DNA from: CAWDMC01 sp963803295
GTDB taxonomy: Bacteria > Acidobacteriota > Terriglobia > UBA7540
DNA: 64,000 nt
NCBI GenBank assembly: GCA_963803295.1
Contig: CAWDMC010000013.1
Coordinates: 310,001-374,000 of the forward strand
Direction: 5' to 3'
The notes below the pieces were generated by a model. It was not told where the DNA came from. It saw only the letters and a list, made by a program, of their open reading frames with translations, and searched no databases. Below are positions 36,626 to 46,094 of this stretch, one piece after another; position 1 is the first letter of the stretch, and the number at the start of each line of letters is the position of its first letter. A program made the position numbers and the translations under genes.

Positions 36626-37585
36626 ATGGACGTTGCGATTCGTTGTTGTGGGCTCCGTAAAACCTACGACGGAAAAGTCGAGGCGGTCTGCGGGCTCGAT
36701 CTGGAAATTCTGGCAGGCGAGTGTTTCGGCCTGCTTGGACCGAACGGCGCGGGGAAGACGACCACCATAGAAATTCTCGAGGGACTGCTCGCGGCAACGT
36801 CCGGTAAGGTCGAAATTCTGGGAAAAACCTGGGAAGCTCATACGCGAGAACTGCGAGAGGTTTTGGGCATCTCGTTACAGGAGACGCGCCTCTCCGAAAA
36901 GCTGACCGTCCGCGAAACCTTAGACCTCTTCGCCAGCTTTTATCGCCGGCCGCGCTCAGTCGCGGAGGTGATGGACGAAATGCAACTCAGGGAAAAGGCC
37001 AACGCCTGGGTGGGGAAACTTTCGGGCGGACAAAAACAGCGGCTGGCCGTGGCCACGGCGCTGGTGGCCAATCCCAAGATCCTTTTCCTCGACGAGCCCA
37101 CCACGGGCCTTGACCCGCAGAGCCGCCGGCAAGTTTGGGAGATCACTCGCGGGTTCCAGCGCCGCGGAGGAACCGTCCTGCTGACCACGCACTATATGGA
37201 CGAAGCCGAACGCGTGTGTGATCGCATTGCGATAATCGACCACGGGCGCCTAATTGCCTCCGGCACACCGTCGGAACTGATCGAGCGATTGGGCGGCCAC
37301 CACATGGTGGAGTTCGACGCGACTGGCAACTCGGCGGCACCGGGAGATGGTAAGGGAGACGGTACGGGCGCGAACGAAACCTGGAAACATCTGCCCGGCG
37401 TCGAGGACGTACATGAAGAGGATGGCCGTGTTGTGCTGAGTGTGCGCGAGCCGCACGAAACCATCCCTGCCCTGCTCGCGGCGTTGCAGAAGCGCGGCTC
37501 GCAATTGCGACACCTCACCACACGCCAAGCCAGCCTGGAGGACGTCTTCGTTCACCTCACCGGGCGCCATCTGCGCGAAGAGTGA
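36626..37585 (+). CDS. ABC transporter ATP-binding protein (ABC-2 type)
   Basis: A 319-residue cytoplasmic ATPase starting at ATG 36626. Walker A GPNGAGKTTT near residue 40, Q-loop SLQETRLSEKLT, signature LSGGQKQRLAVA, Walker B ILFLDEPTTGLDP, and switch His in TTHYMDEAE are all present. A C-terminal DUF4162-like tail (about 230-319) is typical of DrrA/CcmA-like drug or polymer exporters. The reading frame is open further upstream through the nucleotidyltransferase remnant, but that is not part of the gene. The permease gene begins 20 bases downstream. Confidence 0.9.
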   Translation: MDVAIRCCGLRKTYDGKVEAVCGLDLEILAGECFGLLGPNGAGKTTTIEILEGLLAATSGKVEILGKTWEAHTRELREVLGISLQETRLSEKLTVRETLDLFASFYRRPRSVAEVMDEMQLREKANAWVGKLSGGQKQRLAVATALVANPKILFLDEPTTGLDPQSRRQVWEITRGFQRRGGTVLLTTHYMDEAERVCDRIAIIDHGRLIASGTPSELIERLGGHHMVEFDATGNSAAPGDGKGDGTGANETWKHLPGVEDVHEEDGRVVLSVREPHETIPALLAALQKRGSQLRHLTTRQASLEDVFVHLTGRHLREE

Positions 37586-37605
37586 AAACGTGCGAGGAGG
37601 GAACG

Positions 37606-38757
37606 GTGGCCGATCTGATCAACCGAGAGATCGCAGCACAACCCGTGAAGACTTCAGGGTCAGTACCACCCCGCGGAGAAGGTGAGTTGCCGACCTCCGC
37701 ACCGGAAAACGGCAGATGGAAGGGCTACTCGCAACTCCTTCTGGTGCGCATGAAGGAATTGTGGCGGGAGCCTGAAGTGATCTTCTGGGTGTTTGCATTT
37801 CCGTTGATCCTGGCGGCTGGACTGGGAATCGCCTTCCGCAATAAACCGGCGGATGTCAGCCGTGTGGTCGTCGTGGAGGCGCCGGGGGCGGCGCACGCCC
37901 TGGAGCTCCTTAAAATCTCACCCAATGCCAACTCCATTCATGCTCAGGCAATGCCGGTGGCGGACGCTTTCAATCAATTTCGTCTTGGCAAATACGATTT
38001 GGTGGTGACGCCGCAGCCGGGCGGCGGTTTCGAATTCCGCTACGATCCGGCCCGGCCCGAGAGCGCGATGGCCCGTACCGTAGTGGATGACGCCCTACAG
38101 ACCGCGGCGGGAAGAAAAAACATCCTGCCTACCTCCGCCCAGGCGTCGAGCGAGCCCGGCGCTCGATACGTCGATTTTCTGATTCCAGGGCTGCTGGGCA
38201 TGAACCTGATGAACTCGGGTTTGTGGGGCATCGGGTTTGGCCTGGTGGATTTGCGCCAGCGAAAATTGCTGAAGCGATTTGTGGCCAGCCCCATGCGGCG
38301 CAGAGATTTTCTTCTGGCTTTGGCCAGCAGCCGGCTGATCCTGACCATGATTGATCTGGCGCTGCTACTGGGCTTCGGCATGCTGGCGTTTCACATGCGC
38401 GTGCTGGGGTCGTGGCTATCGATCGTTCTGGTGTGCGTTGTCGGCGCGCTTTGCTTCGGAGGAGTAGGCCTGCTCACGGCCAGCCGCGCGCAGAAGATCG
38501 AGTCGGTAAGCGGCCTGATTAACGTGGTGATGATGCCGATGTGGATCTTTTCCGGCGTGTTCTTTTCCTACGAGCGCTTTCCCGCTGTCGTCCAGCCACT
38601 GATCAAGGCGCTGCCGCTTACCGCGCTCATTGACGCTCTTCGCTCCACGGTGCTCGAAGGCGCCCCGCTCACCGCCCAAGGTACACGCCTGCTCGTCATG
38701 GGTCTCTGGGGCGGCGTTTGCTACCTGCTGGCACAACGGTGGTTTCGCTGGACCTAA
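37606..38757 (+). CDS. ABC-2 type permease
   Basis: A membrane partner of the preceding ATPase, about 383 residues. After one N-terminal transmembrane helix (VIFWVFAFPLILAAGLGIAF) there is a large extracytoplasmic part and then five or so helices (LLGMNLMNSGLWGIGFGLVD; LILTMIDLALLLGFGMLAF; IVLVCVVGALCFGGVGLL; LINVVMMPMWIFSGVFF). The GTG at 37606 is chosen because AGGAGGG stands just upstream; an earlier GTG at 37582 overlaps the ATPase stop. Together they form an exporter, but the substrate (drug, lipid or polymer) cannot be told. The 3' end overlaps the convergent FGGY kinase by about 60 bases. Confidence 0.85.
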   Translation: MADLINREIAAQPVKTSGSVPPRGEGELPTSAPENGRWKGYSQLLLVRMKELWREPEVIFWVFAFPLILAAGLGIAFRNKPADVSRVVVVEAPGAAHALELLKISPNANSIHAQAMPVADAFNQFRLGKYDLVVTPQPGGGFEFRYDPARPESAMARTVVDDALQTAAGRKNILPTSAQASSEPGARYVDFLIPGLLGMNLMNSGLWGIGFGLVDLRQRKLLKRFVASPMRRRDFLLALASSRLILTMIDLALLLGFGMLAFHMRVLGSWLSIVLVCVVGALCFGGVGLLTASRAQKIESVSGLINVVMMPMWIFSGVFFSYERFPAVVQPLIKALPLTALIDALRSTVLEGAPLTAQGTRLLVMGLWGGVCYLLAQRWFRWT

Positions 38758-40237
38758 GGGGCGCTGAGTGGCCGTATAACCGCTGCATAAGGTCCAGGTA
38801 ACGCCGGTATACGGCGGCATAAGTCTCGCGGCGAACCGAGTCAGGTTCGAAGAGCCGCTCGGACCGGTACCAGGCGTCGGAGGCTTCGGTAATATTTGCG
38901 AACCGGCCCGTGCCGGCGGCGGCCATCATTGCGGCACCTAAACAGGCTGCATCGGGGCAGGCGGGCCGCTCAACCTCGATGCCCAGTAGATCCGCTTTCA
39001 TTTGCAGCCACAGATCATTTCGTGCCGCTCCGCCAAGTGACCGGACGGTGCGGACAGCGAGCCCCCGATCCGTGATGGGTTCCAGGTACTCCTTGAGCAG
39101 ACACACACAGGATTCCATGATAGCGCGCGCCAGGTGAGCCCGGGTGTGGCCGAGTGTCAAGCCGGCGACCGCCCCGCGCACGCCAGGATCGAAGGAGGGT
39201 AGGCCGGCACCCATGAAGTGCGGCAATACGGATAGGCCGTCACAACCCGGAGGAACGCTCTCCACGCCTTTGAGGAATTCCTCGTAGCCCTGCCCGGGTG
39301 CGCACAGATCCCGAAACCACTTGAGCACGATGGCGGAGGTAGTCGCGAAGGTCATGGCGTAGCTGAACTCAGGAACGGCGTGCCTGCCCACACAGACGTC
39401 CGGGTAAAACATAGGAGCCGGGGTTGTGGCCACTAGGGCCAACGCCGTGCCGGTGGTCTCAGTTACGATACCAGGGCGGACATTGCCGGCGCCCACGGCT
39501 CCCGCCATCTGATCGTTTGACCCGACTGACACCGGCGTTCCTGCAGGGACACCTAGCTCGGCGGCAGCTTCGGGACGCACCCTTCCCGCGACTGAACCTG
39601 GATTGAGCACCATCGGCAGTTGCCCCCGGGTAATCCCAGCCGCATCGAGCAGGTGGGGTTCCCAGTCCCCGGTCCCGAGGTCAAAGAGCCCACTCATGCG
39701 CGCTGTGACATAGTCGGTCGCCGTTTCGCCAGTCAGGCAATAGAGAAGATAGTCGGGCAATAACAGGAACTTCGAGGCGCGGTGGGCTTCAGGGGCGTAG
39801 CGGGCGAGCCAGCCGATCTTGAAGACCGTCAGGCTCGCGGGGATCCAGGGATAGCCGCTGATGCTCTGAAACTCTTCGCGCGAGAGCCAGGCTGCCTCCC
39901 ACTGGTCCGCAATTTCCTGCGCCCTATTGTCCATCCAGACGATGGCCTTGTAGAGGGGCCTGCCACTGAGATCGATGGGTACGAAGGTCTGCCCTTGAGA
40001 ACTGAACCCGATGCCCGCCAGACTCGTTGAGCTGGTACCACTCCGGCCCAACACAGCACGTGTTCCCTCCACTGCAGCCTGCCAATACTCCTGTGGTGTC
40101 ATCTCGGCCCAATCCGGACGGGGTGCTTGGGGTGTGTATTCTCTGCTGTAGATGGCCAGCGGCTCGCCGTCGCCCGAGATCAGGGCTGTCTTCAAGGCGG
40201 TGGTGCCAAGATCAAAGGCGAGGAAAGTCTCGCGCAT
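38696..40237 (-). CDS. FGGY-family carbohydrate kinase
   Basis: An ATP-dependent sugar kinase of 513 residues from the start MRETFLAFDLGTT at 40237. The frame is open 96 bases further upstream, but those residues precede the conserved first ATPase strand and are not expected. Phosphate-binding DLGTTALKTAL, ADENOSINE-type GGAARNDLWLQMKADLLG and DAACLGAAMMAA near the C-terminus are FGGY family features; WMDNRAQE and SQGQTFVPID are present. Xylulose, gluconate and rhamnulose kinases are all in this fold, and the substrate is unclear. It reads away from the ceramidase-like gene, with operator-like palindromes between them. Confidence 0.85.
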   Translation of the reverse strand: MRETFLAFDLGTTALKTALISGDGEPLAIYSREYTPQAPRPDWAEMTPQEYWQAAVEGTRAVLGRSGTSSTSLAGIGFSSQGQTFVPIDLSGRPLYKAIVWMDNRAQEIADQWEAAWLSREEFQSISGYPWIPASLTVFKIGWLARYAPEAHRASKFLLLPDYLLYCLTGETATDYVTARMSGLFDLGTGDWEPHLLDAAGITRGQLPMVLNPGSVAGRVRPEAAAELGVPAGTPVSVGSNDQMAGAVGAGNVRPGIVTETTGTALALVATTPAPMFYPDVCVGRHAVPEFSYAMTFATTSAIVLKWFRDLCAPGQGYEEFLKGVESVPPGCDGLSVLPHFMGAGLPSFDPGVRGAVAGLTLGHTRAHLARAIMESCVCLLKEYLEPITDRGLAVRTVRSLGGAARNDLWLQMKADLLGIEVERPACPDAACLGAAMMAAAGTGRFANITEASDAWYRSERLFEPDSVRRETYAAVYRRYLDLMQRLYGHSAPLRSSETTVVPAGSKRRPRDP

Positions 40238-40415
40238 AAGGTAACGGGCTCCTCCAAAGTGCCATGACTCCTGTAACCTGTCGGGTGCCAACGTCGTAGG
40301 GAGACGATACCCGTGCCCCTCCTCTTTAGTCAAGGACAGGCCAGTTGCGAACCAAGTTTGAGGAGGCTAGAAAGAGGCGGCCAAAGGTCCAGCCTCTGCC
40401 GAGTCACTGCATTCA

Positions 40416-40433
40416 GAGGCATGCATATGCCTC
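40416..40433. promoter_or_regulatory. Short inverted repeat between divergent sugar genes
   Basis: GAGGCAT (40416-40422) and ATGCCTC (40427-40433) form a perfect 7-bp inverted repeat with a four-base centre. It could be an operator, but its size and position give only weak support. Confidence 0.35.
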
Positions 40434-40596
40434 GAGACTGCGCAAGTCTTGCCCCAAAGTCCCCGAATGTCGGTTGGTGTACGACTTGCTGGCGGTGTGT
40501 CTGATATTGGTGGAGAATTCTGTTGACAAGTCCAGGAGGAGATAAGCAAAATTGAACATGGCGTTATCACAATCGCACGTTTCCGCACATTTGGGT

Positions 40597-40606
40597 GAAA
40601 CGTTTC
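40597..40606. promoter_or_regulatory. LacI/GalR-type operator palindrome
   Basis: A perfect palindrome GAAACGTTTC with a central CG lies between the FGGY kinase (leftward) and the ceramidase-like gene (rightward). LacI-family repressors bind such sequences. No LacI gene is in the window, so the regulator would be encoded elsewhere. Confidence 0.45.
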
Positions 40607-40894
40607 TGTGGCTGGTTTAGGCTTCCGTCGATTACGGCTGTAGAAAGGCTTTTGAACACGGAGGAAAGGGTGCGGAGCATTTCGCTGGCTACCGGAAACT
40701 TCCTTGACATCTGATCTCGATATCTTCGTTCCCAATGCAACTCTCATCCTCCGCGAAAGCAGTGCCTTGGTGCGTCTCCCAAGGAACGTGCACCGGCAAC
40801 CCGGCTCTGGCGCATTCACCTCCGGGCCCGCGACGGCCTTCGTTTCTAGCGGCCGGCTTGGGTGGGCAATGGACAAGCAGAAAGGTGAGTCATC

Positions 40895-42289
40895 TTGCGT
40901 AGTGATGCCAATGTGCAAACTCCCGACCGAAAGGAATCCGCCGGATTCGAGGCAGGCGCAGCAACGGTCGAGATCACGCCCCGGGACTCACAGTTTCTGT
41001 TCGGATACCCCCACGTGTCGAGGTACGGCACAGGCGTGCACGATCCTCTGCTGAGTTCTGCTCTGTACCTCTCCGATGGCCGAACCCAAGCGATCTTTGT
41101 CGCCAACGACATCATATTTGTCAGCAAGGCCAGCACCGTGCGAATACGCGAGCGGGTTTCAAGACTCACCTCGGTTCCCGGCCGCAATATCATGATAACG
41201 GCCACGCACACTCACTCTGGGCCTACCACGGTCGACTATCTGAGCAACGAAGGTGATCCGGCAGTGCCGAAGGCGGACGTGAAATACCTGCAGTTCATGG
41301 AGGATGCGATCGTTCAAGCCGCCACCGAAGCCGTGCGGAAGGCGAGAACAGCGGAGGTCGGACTGAGTGCGGCGGATGGCACCGGAGTGGGGACGAATCG
41401 CCGCGATCCCAACGGCCCGGCCGATCCAGAGGTGCCGGTAATGATGGTTCGCTCCCTGCCGGAGCGGAAGAACCTCGCTTGCATGGTGGTCTGCTCCATG
41501 CACCCCACCGTTCTGCACGAGGACTCGACCCTGGTCAGCGCCGATTTCCCCGGCATGACGCGAGCTTACCTGCAGCAGGAAGTCGTCGGCTTGGACTGCC
41601 CTATTCTCCACCATACCGGACCAGCGGGTAATCAGAGCCCGCGGCATTCGACTGCTGCCAACACTTTTGTAGAGGCCGAGAGGCTGGGGCGCATGTTAGG
41701 CGATGCGATCGCCCAGGCGATTCCGCTAACCCAGTACATCCCCTCGCCTTCCCTAGCCTGTCTTCAGGAGTTCGTCGAATTGCCGCGCAGGTTGTTTCCC
41801 TCCGTGGAACAGGCCCAGGCTGAGCTTGTTTCAGCAAGGGCCCGATTGGCCCGGCTTCGGGCAAATAGTGCTCCACGCCAGGAGGTTCGAACTGCCGAAG
41901 TAGACTCGTTTGGAGCCGAAGAGACTCTCACCTTGGCACGAGCTGCGACCAGTCAGCAACTCGCTCAGACGATGGCATCCTGCCTTCCGGCAGAAATACA
42001 GATCATCAAAGTCGGCCCCTGGACTTTCGTCGGATGGCCAGGGGAGATCTTCGTAGAATATGCGTTGGCGGTGAAGGCGCAGGCCAGAGACACCTACTTG
42101 ATCTCTTTAGCGAACGGGGAACTGCAAGGTTATGTCGCTACCGAGGAGGCAGTGGCCAAAGGCGCTTATGAAGCAACCAACGCCTTGTTTGCTCCCGCAA
42201 GCGGACCCATCCTGGTCAACAAGACCCTGGAAATGCTGGCCAGGCACCCTCATCCAAAAACTGGAAAGAGCGCAGACAGCCGGTCCTGA
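40895..42289 (+). CDS. Neutral/alkaline ceramidase-like hydrolase
   Basis: 464 residues beginning at TTG 40895, which is six bases after AAAGGTGAG. Motifs: AGAATVEITPRD near the start, ITATHTHSGPTT near residue 105 with the metal-binding His pair, and CSMHPTVLHEDS near 205. These match the N-terminal domain of neutral/alkaline non-lysosomal ceramidases. The C-terminal third with its EIFVEYALAVKAQA segment also fits. No signal peptide is obvious. In bacteria such genes are often in sugar or cell-envelope clusters, and real substrates are mostly unknown, so ceramide is not assumed here. Confidence 0.75.
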   Translation: MRSDANVQTPDRKESAGFEAGAATVEITPRDSQFLFGYPHVSRYGTGVHDPLLSSALYLSDGRTQAIFVANDIIFVSKASTVRIRERVSRLTSVPGRNIMITATHTHSGPTTVDYLSNEGDPAVPKADVKYLQFMEDAIVQAATEAVRKARTAEVGLSAADGTGVGTNRRDPNGPADPEVPVMMVRSLPERKNLACMVVCSMHPTVLHEDSTLVSADFPGMTRAYLQQEVVGLDCPILHHTGPAGNQSPRHSTAANTFVEAERLGRMLGDAIAQAIPLTQYIPSPSLACLQEFVELPRRLFPSVEQAQAELVSARARLARLRANSAPRQEVRTAEVDSFGAEETLTLARAATSQQLAQTMASCLPAEIQIIKVGPWTFVGWPGEIFVEYALAVKAQARDTYLISLANGELQGYVATEEAVAKGAYEATNALFAPASGPILVNKTLEMLARHPHPKTGKSADSRS

Positions 42290-42361
42290 TCTCCGCGGCC
42301 CGGGGATTTGTCGATGAACAAAAAGAGATTTGTGCGACCCTGAATCGGGGGGACCTTCCAC

Positions 42362-43438
42362 ATGAGCGCACTTTTTGGAAAGAATTGGACGCAGCATGAA
42401 CTAATGGAACGTGTGGGAGATATTTCCCAGCTTGGCGGGGTCCGGAACGTAACCCTAGCCGATGGCAATGAAAACGGCGTGAGAGCAGTGGAGTTTCGAA
42501 CCGGAAGTGGCTTTCGCTTTGTGGTATTGCCTGACCGCGGGCTGGATATCTCAGAGGCGGAATACGGGGGGCGCTCTCTCTGCTGGCGGTCTCCCACCGG
42601 GGATGTAGCCCCGGCTTTCTTTGAACCAGAGGGTGCAGCGTGGTTGCGCGGATTTTTCGGAGGGTTGCTTACAACCTGCGGTTTGACGTACGTCGGACCG
42701 GCGGGCATTGACGAGGGAGAAGCGCTGGGGCTGCACGGCCGGATCTCCTACGTTCCGGCGCGTCTAGTCTCGGCTGACGGCGAGTGGCGAACCGATGAAT
42801 ACCTCATGTGGGTGAGAGGCAGAGTTACGGAAACCTCAGCCCTGGGTCATCGGCTCACTCTGACCCGCAAGATTTCGACCGAACTCGGCTCCAACCGCCT
42901 GACGATCGAGGACAGCATCGAAAACGAAGGGTACTTGCCATCGCCTTTCATGATGCTATACCACTTCAATTTTGGCTTTCCGCTGGTAAGTGGCGACACG
43001 ATTCTGCTCTCCCCAACCAAGGACGCGGTCACCATCTCGAGGGAGGCCGTTCCGGATCCGGCGGAGTATCGCCGATTTGAGGATCCCGCTCCGGGAGTTA
43101 AGGAGTTAGTCTTCCAGCATGAAATGGTTGCGGACCGCGAGGGTTACGTCACGGCCGCGCTCGTGAATAACGGGCTTGGCCTGGGTGCTTATCTGCGTTA
43201 CCGGCAGCGGGAACTACCGCACTTTTTTCAGTGGAAGATGCTTGCGCAGGGCTCCTATGTAGTTGGACTTGAGCCCTCGACTTGCTGGATTCAACCGCGA
43301 TCAAAAGCCCGGGAGCGCGGCGAGTTGAGGTTCCTTCGACCGGGAGAAGTTGTTCGACACCATCTCGAGGTCGGGGTCTGCGCTTCCGCGGCGGAGCTGG
43401 AAAATCTAGGAAGGAGCATCCCTTCCGCGGAGGCGTAA
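42362..43438 (+). CDS. DUF4432 aldose 1-epimerase-like protein
   Basis: A 358-residue protein of the galactose mutarotase-like beta-sandwich. VVLPDRGLDISEAEYGG near residue 58, LTTCGLTYVGPAG near 103, LGLHGRISYVPA near 124 and FMMLYHFNFGFP near 192 are DUF4432 features with His and Glu residues near the substrate site. The family is probably involved in interconverting sugar anomers or binding them during catabolism. It lies between the ceramidase-like gene and the RhaT-like transporter, in one direction with short gaps, and so is likely one operon with them. Confidence 0.85.
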   Translation: MSALFGKNWTQHELMERVGDISQLGGVRNVTLADGNENGVRAVEFRTGSGFRFVVLPDRGLDISEAEYGGRSLCWRSPTGDVAPAFFEPEGAAWLRGFFGGLLTTCGLTYVGPAGIDEGEALGLHGRISYVPARLVSADGEWRTDEYLMWVRGRVTETSALGHRLTLTRKISTELGSNRLTIEDSIENEGYLPSPFMMLYHFNFGFPLVSGDTILLSPTKDAVTISREAVPDPAEYRRFEDPAPGVKELVFQHEMVADREGYVTAALVNNGLGLGAYLRYRQRELPHFFQWKMLAQGSYVVGLEPSTCWIQPRSKARERGELRFLRPGEVVRHHLEVGVCASAAELENLGRSIPSAEA

Positions 43439-43465
43439 AGCGCCAGGATACCGGGCGAGAATATC

Positions 43466-44468
43466 ATGCAAACCATAGGCTGGAGCGGCCTCGCTTTGTC
43501 CCTCTTGGCGGGTGGCATCACCGGCTCGACCCTGGTCCCAATCAAGCGCGTAAGGAACTGGGCCTGGGAAAACACCTGGCTCCTTTATGCCGCCTGTGCG
43601 TATCTGTTCTCTCCCTGGATTGTCGCAGCATTTTCGATACCTCACTTGCCCTCCGTCTACCGCACAAGCCGGCTTGCAGGTCACTGTGGAGACGTTTCTC
43701 CTGGGAATGGCCTGGGGATGCGCCGTTGTTCTCGCCGGCAAGGCGCTCGATCTTGTTGGCTTCTCGATTAGCACCGCTCTGCTGTACGGCTCCTCTGTAG
43801 CACTAGGTTCCCTGGGTGCGCTCTTCCTGATCGATCGCGCGAAGCTGTTCAGCGCGGCAGGCCTGAAGATTCTGGCCTGGGATATTGTCCTTCTGGTCGG
43901 AGTAGTCCTTTGCGCGCAGGCAGGCCGTCTGCGAGAACCAGCGTCAGCGCCTAACCGGTCGCGCACACGGCTCGGCATTTTCTGCTCGCTCCTTGCCGGC
44001 GTGCTTTCTACCATGTTCAACATTGTCCTGGCAACCGGCGCGCCCATCCGGGATCAGGCGATTGCCCTGGGGGCTGGCCCCAATCTGGCTTCGAACGCGA
44101 TCTGGAGCCTGGCGGTGAGCGCCGGTTCCTTGCCCAGCATCATCTGGTGCGCCTATCTGGTAATGCGGAGGTCCAATTGGAGTCTCTATAAGAAGGCCCA
44201 CTCGGGCGCCAACGTGCTTCTCTGCATTGCCATGGGTGTCTTGTGGATCAGCGGAACGGTTGTCTACGGGATCTCGACCGCCCGTTTGGGACGACTGGGT
44301 CCGGCCCTTGGCTGGCCGCTCTACATGTCTTCGATTATCATCACCGGGAATTTGTGGGGCTGGGGTCTAGGGGAATGGGGTGGCGCTTCCAGAAGTTCAG
44401 TGAAACTCCTTTGGGGTGGAGTCGCAGTTCAGATACTCGGCATTGTTTTGCTGAGCTCCGTCCGTTAG
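43466..44468 (+). pseudogene. RhaT-like sugar permease (frameshifted)
   Basis: Two frames join into one permease. The first gives a helix-rich N-terminus ending FSIPHLPSVY; the second, one base on, continues AQAGLQVTVETFLLGMAWGC through about nine further hydrophobic segments to the stop at 44468. A single extra base in TACCGC at 43658-43663 causes the shift. The composition and helix pattern match the L-rhamnose/proton symporter family (RhaT). The reading is otherwise intact, so an assembly indel is a real alternative to a pseudogene. It closes the ceramidase/DUF4432 operon. Confidence 0.7.
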
Positions 44469-44516
44469 GGTTTTTCCTTCGTGGGCATGACCTTGAAAAT
44501 GGCCTTGGGAATGGTC

Positions 44517-44545
44517 TTGACAGACTTATGCTTGGCCTATTAAAT
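44517..44545 (+). promoter_or_regulatory. Probable promoter for the phytanoyl-CoA dioxygenase
   Basis: TTGACA at 44517-44522 is followed by TATTAAAT-like sequence at 44538-44545 (15- to 17-base spacing, depending on the choice of -10). It lies about 160 bases before the ATG of the dioxygenase gene. Confidence 0.4.
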
Positions 44546-44627
44546 TGAACATCTGCTGGTCGATAGGAACAAAATAGCACAAGAGGGATGGCAAGCTATC
44601 CCTCGATGTCGTTGCTCTGTTTATCGC

Positions 44628-44655
44628 GTAGTGAGATAAATGTAGTGAGATAAAT
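44628..44655. repeat. 14-bp tandem direct repeat
   Basis: GTAGTGAGATAAAT occurs twice back to back (44628-44641 and 44642-44655), in the leader of the dioxygenase gene. It may be a regulator site or simply replication slippage. Confidence 0.6.
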
Positions 44656-44702
44656 AAGGCACGTTGGCTGAAAGAACCCGTAATACTCTCAAGGAGCGTC
44701 GG

Positions 44703-45719
44703 ATGATATGCGAGCAGGGTCAGTTTTGCCTGAATGACAAGCAGGTCCAACAGTTCAAAGAGGAGGGGTACCTGATCACCGAGCGCCTCTTCGACGACGC
44801 CGAATTGCAGCCCGTAATCGATGAGATCAGTGCCGACCTTGACAAGCGCTGCCGGGAGGCTGTAGCCGAAGGCAGGCTCTCGCGGACGTACGAGGAATAT
44901 GACTTCGAACACCGCCTGGCCCACGTCAACAGAGAAAACCAGGAAATTTCCAAATCGATGTGGTCCATGAAGGTCGTCCTGCCCAGTTTCTTCTGGCTCA
45001 TGACCAATCCCAAGCTGCTCGATGTTGCCGAGCAACTCTGCGGCCCGGAGTTGATCGCTTCGAGTGTTTACCGGCTGCGGCCGAAGGTTCCCAGCCACTC
45101 CTGGAGCCCCGTGCCGTGGCATCAGGATTCCGGCTATTTCGAGCCGTACTGCGACTTGGGACTCGTCGTGACCGTCTGGGTGCCGCTGGTCGATGCCACG
45201 GAGGAACGCGGCTGCTTGTGGGTGATGCCGCGCGCCCATAAGGGCGGACTCTTCTTCCACAAGCCCGACGACATGGCATTTTATCTGGTGATTCCGGACG
45301 AGGAGCTCGCCGGCCGGCCACGCATACCTGCCCCGGTCCCCAAGGGAGGCGTCTTGCTTCTGACCAACCGCACGCCTCACGCCAGCTTCGAGAACAAGAG
45401 CGATGTCGTTCGCTGGAGCATGGACCTGCGCTATCAAAGCGCCACTCTGCCCACGAACGCCAAGATCACGCGGCTGCCCGGCGAAGCCACAAGCTCGCCG
45501 ACCGCCGGCGTACCACTCGCCTGCAATCCACCCGAACCCGACTTCCTTGTTCGCAGTCGTTTGCGACCCAACCAGGTGATGAAGACGGCGGAGGAATTCA
45601 CCGCCTTGCGCAAGAACCACGTCTATCAGGAGGCCACCGATCGCTGGGGATACTCGGTTGCCAAACCCAAGGATCCTTCGGCCAATCCGTACAAAGACGT
45701 CGTCAAGACGACCGAGTGA
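44703..45719 (+). CDS. Phytanoyl-CoA dioxygenase-family protein
   Basis: An Fe(II)/2-oxoglutarate-dependent dioxygenase of the PhyH family, about 338 residues. The start is ATG 44703 because AAGGAG stands six bases before it; the frame is open 39 bases earlier from a TTG. The iron-binding facial triad is visible: WHQDSGYF with His and Asp, and the distal His in TPHASFENKS; the 2-oxoglutarate-binding Arg lies in WSMDLRYQSA. The substrate is not known; family members hydroxylate small molecules, lipids or sugar-linked compounds. It lies next to the sugar cluster and has its own promoter. Confidence 0.87.
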   Translation: MICEQGQFCLNDKQVQQFKEEGYLITERLFDDAELQPVIDEISADLDKRCREAVAEGRLSRTYEEYDFEHRLAHVNRENQEISKSMWSMKVVLPSFFWLMTNPKLLDVAEQLCGPELIASSVYRLRPKVPSHSWSPVPWHQDSGYFEPYCDLGLVVTVWVPLVDATEERGCLWVMPRAHKGGLFFHKPDDMAFYLVIPDEELAGRPRIPAPVPKGGVLLLTNRTPHASFENKSDVVRWSMDLRYQSATLPTNAKITRLPGEATSSPTAGVPLACNPPEPDFLVRSRLRPNQVMKTAEEFTALRKNHVYQEATDRWGYSVAKPKDPSANPYKDVVKTTE

Positions 45720-45782
45720 CCCTCGCCTCCTTAGGGGCCGGTTGACCTCCGCGGCGGGCCTGAGGTCCCAGCCCTCTTTATT

Positions 45783-46094
45783 TCAAAGCGCTGCGCTCTG
45801 CCTAGTGACCTTCTGCAACACTTCCTCGAGAGAACCCCGGAAGATAAGGATTTTCACTTCCAAGGTGGCTTGCTGGCCAGGCCCCAGTGGAATCTCCGGA
45901 TCGACGTGCTGGCAGGTGAGTTCTGGATTGCTCCAGACATTGCCGGTCGTGTTTGTGAAGCTGGCGACGACCCATCTGCGATCCGTTGACAGCGTGGCGA
46001 TCAGGGGCTCATCGACCGCCCGAGACTTGTTGTTGTAAGGTGATGCCGTCTCTTCGATGCTCGACTCGCTGCGGCGGCACTTTTGGCCTTGCAA
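45783..46094 (-). pseudogene. C-terminal fragment of a secreted hypothetical protein
   Basis: Up to 103 residues on the minus strand. The second half (RRWVVASFTNTTGNVWSNPE; CQHVDPEIPLGPGQQATLEV; RGSLEEVLQKV) looks like the closing beta-sandwich of a larger extracytoplasmic protein. The part before it lacks a start and any export signal. It was judged to be a leftover 3' end rather than a complete gene; the identity of the parent is unknown. Confidence 0.45.

Larger units (their letters stand above)
40238..40894. other. Divergent intergenic region of the sugar cluster
   Basis: About 650 bases with no credible gene. It holds the two palindromes described separately, and TTGACA near 40523 without a matching -10 box. 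Short open frames on both strands lack ribosome-binding sites and homology signals. Confidence 0.35.

Noticed and set aside
40474..40490. TGGTGT-N5-TTGCT in the divergent sugar region
   Set aside because: Same weakness of the -24 element; the LacI-type palindrome is a better candidate.
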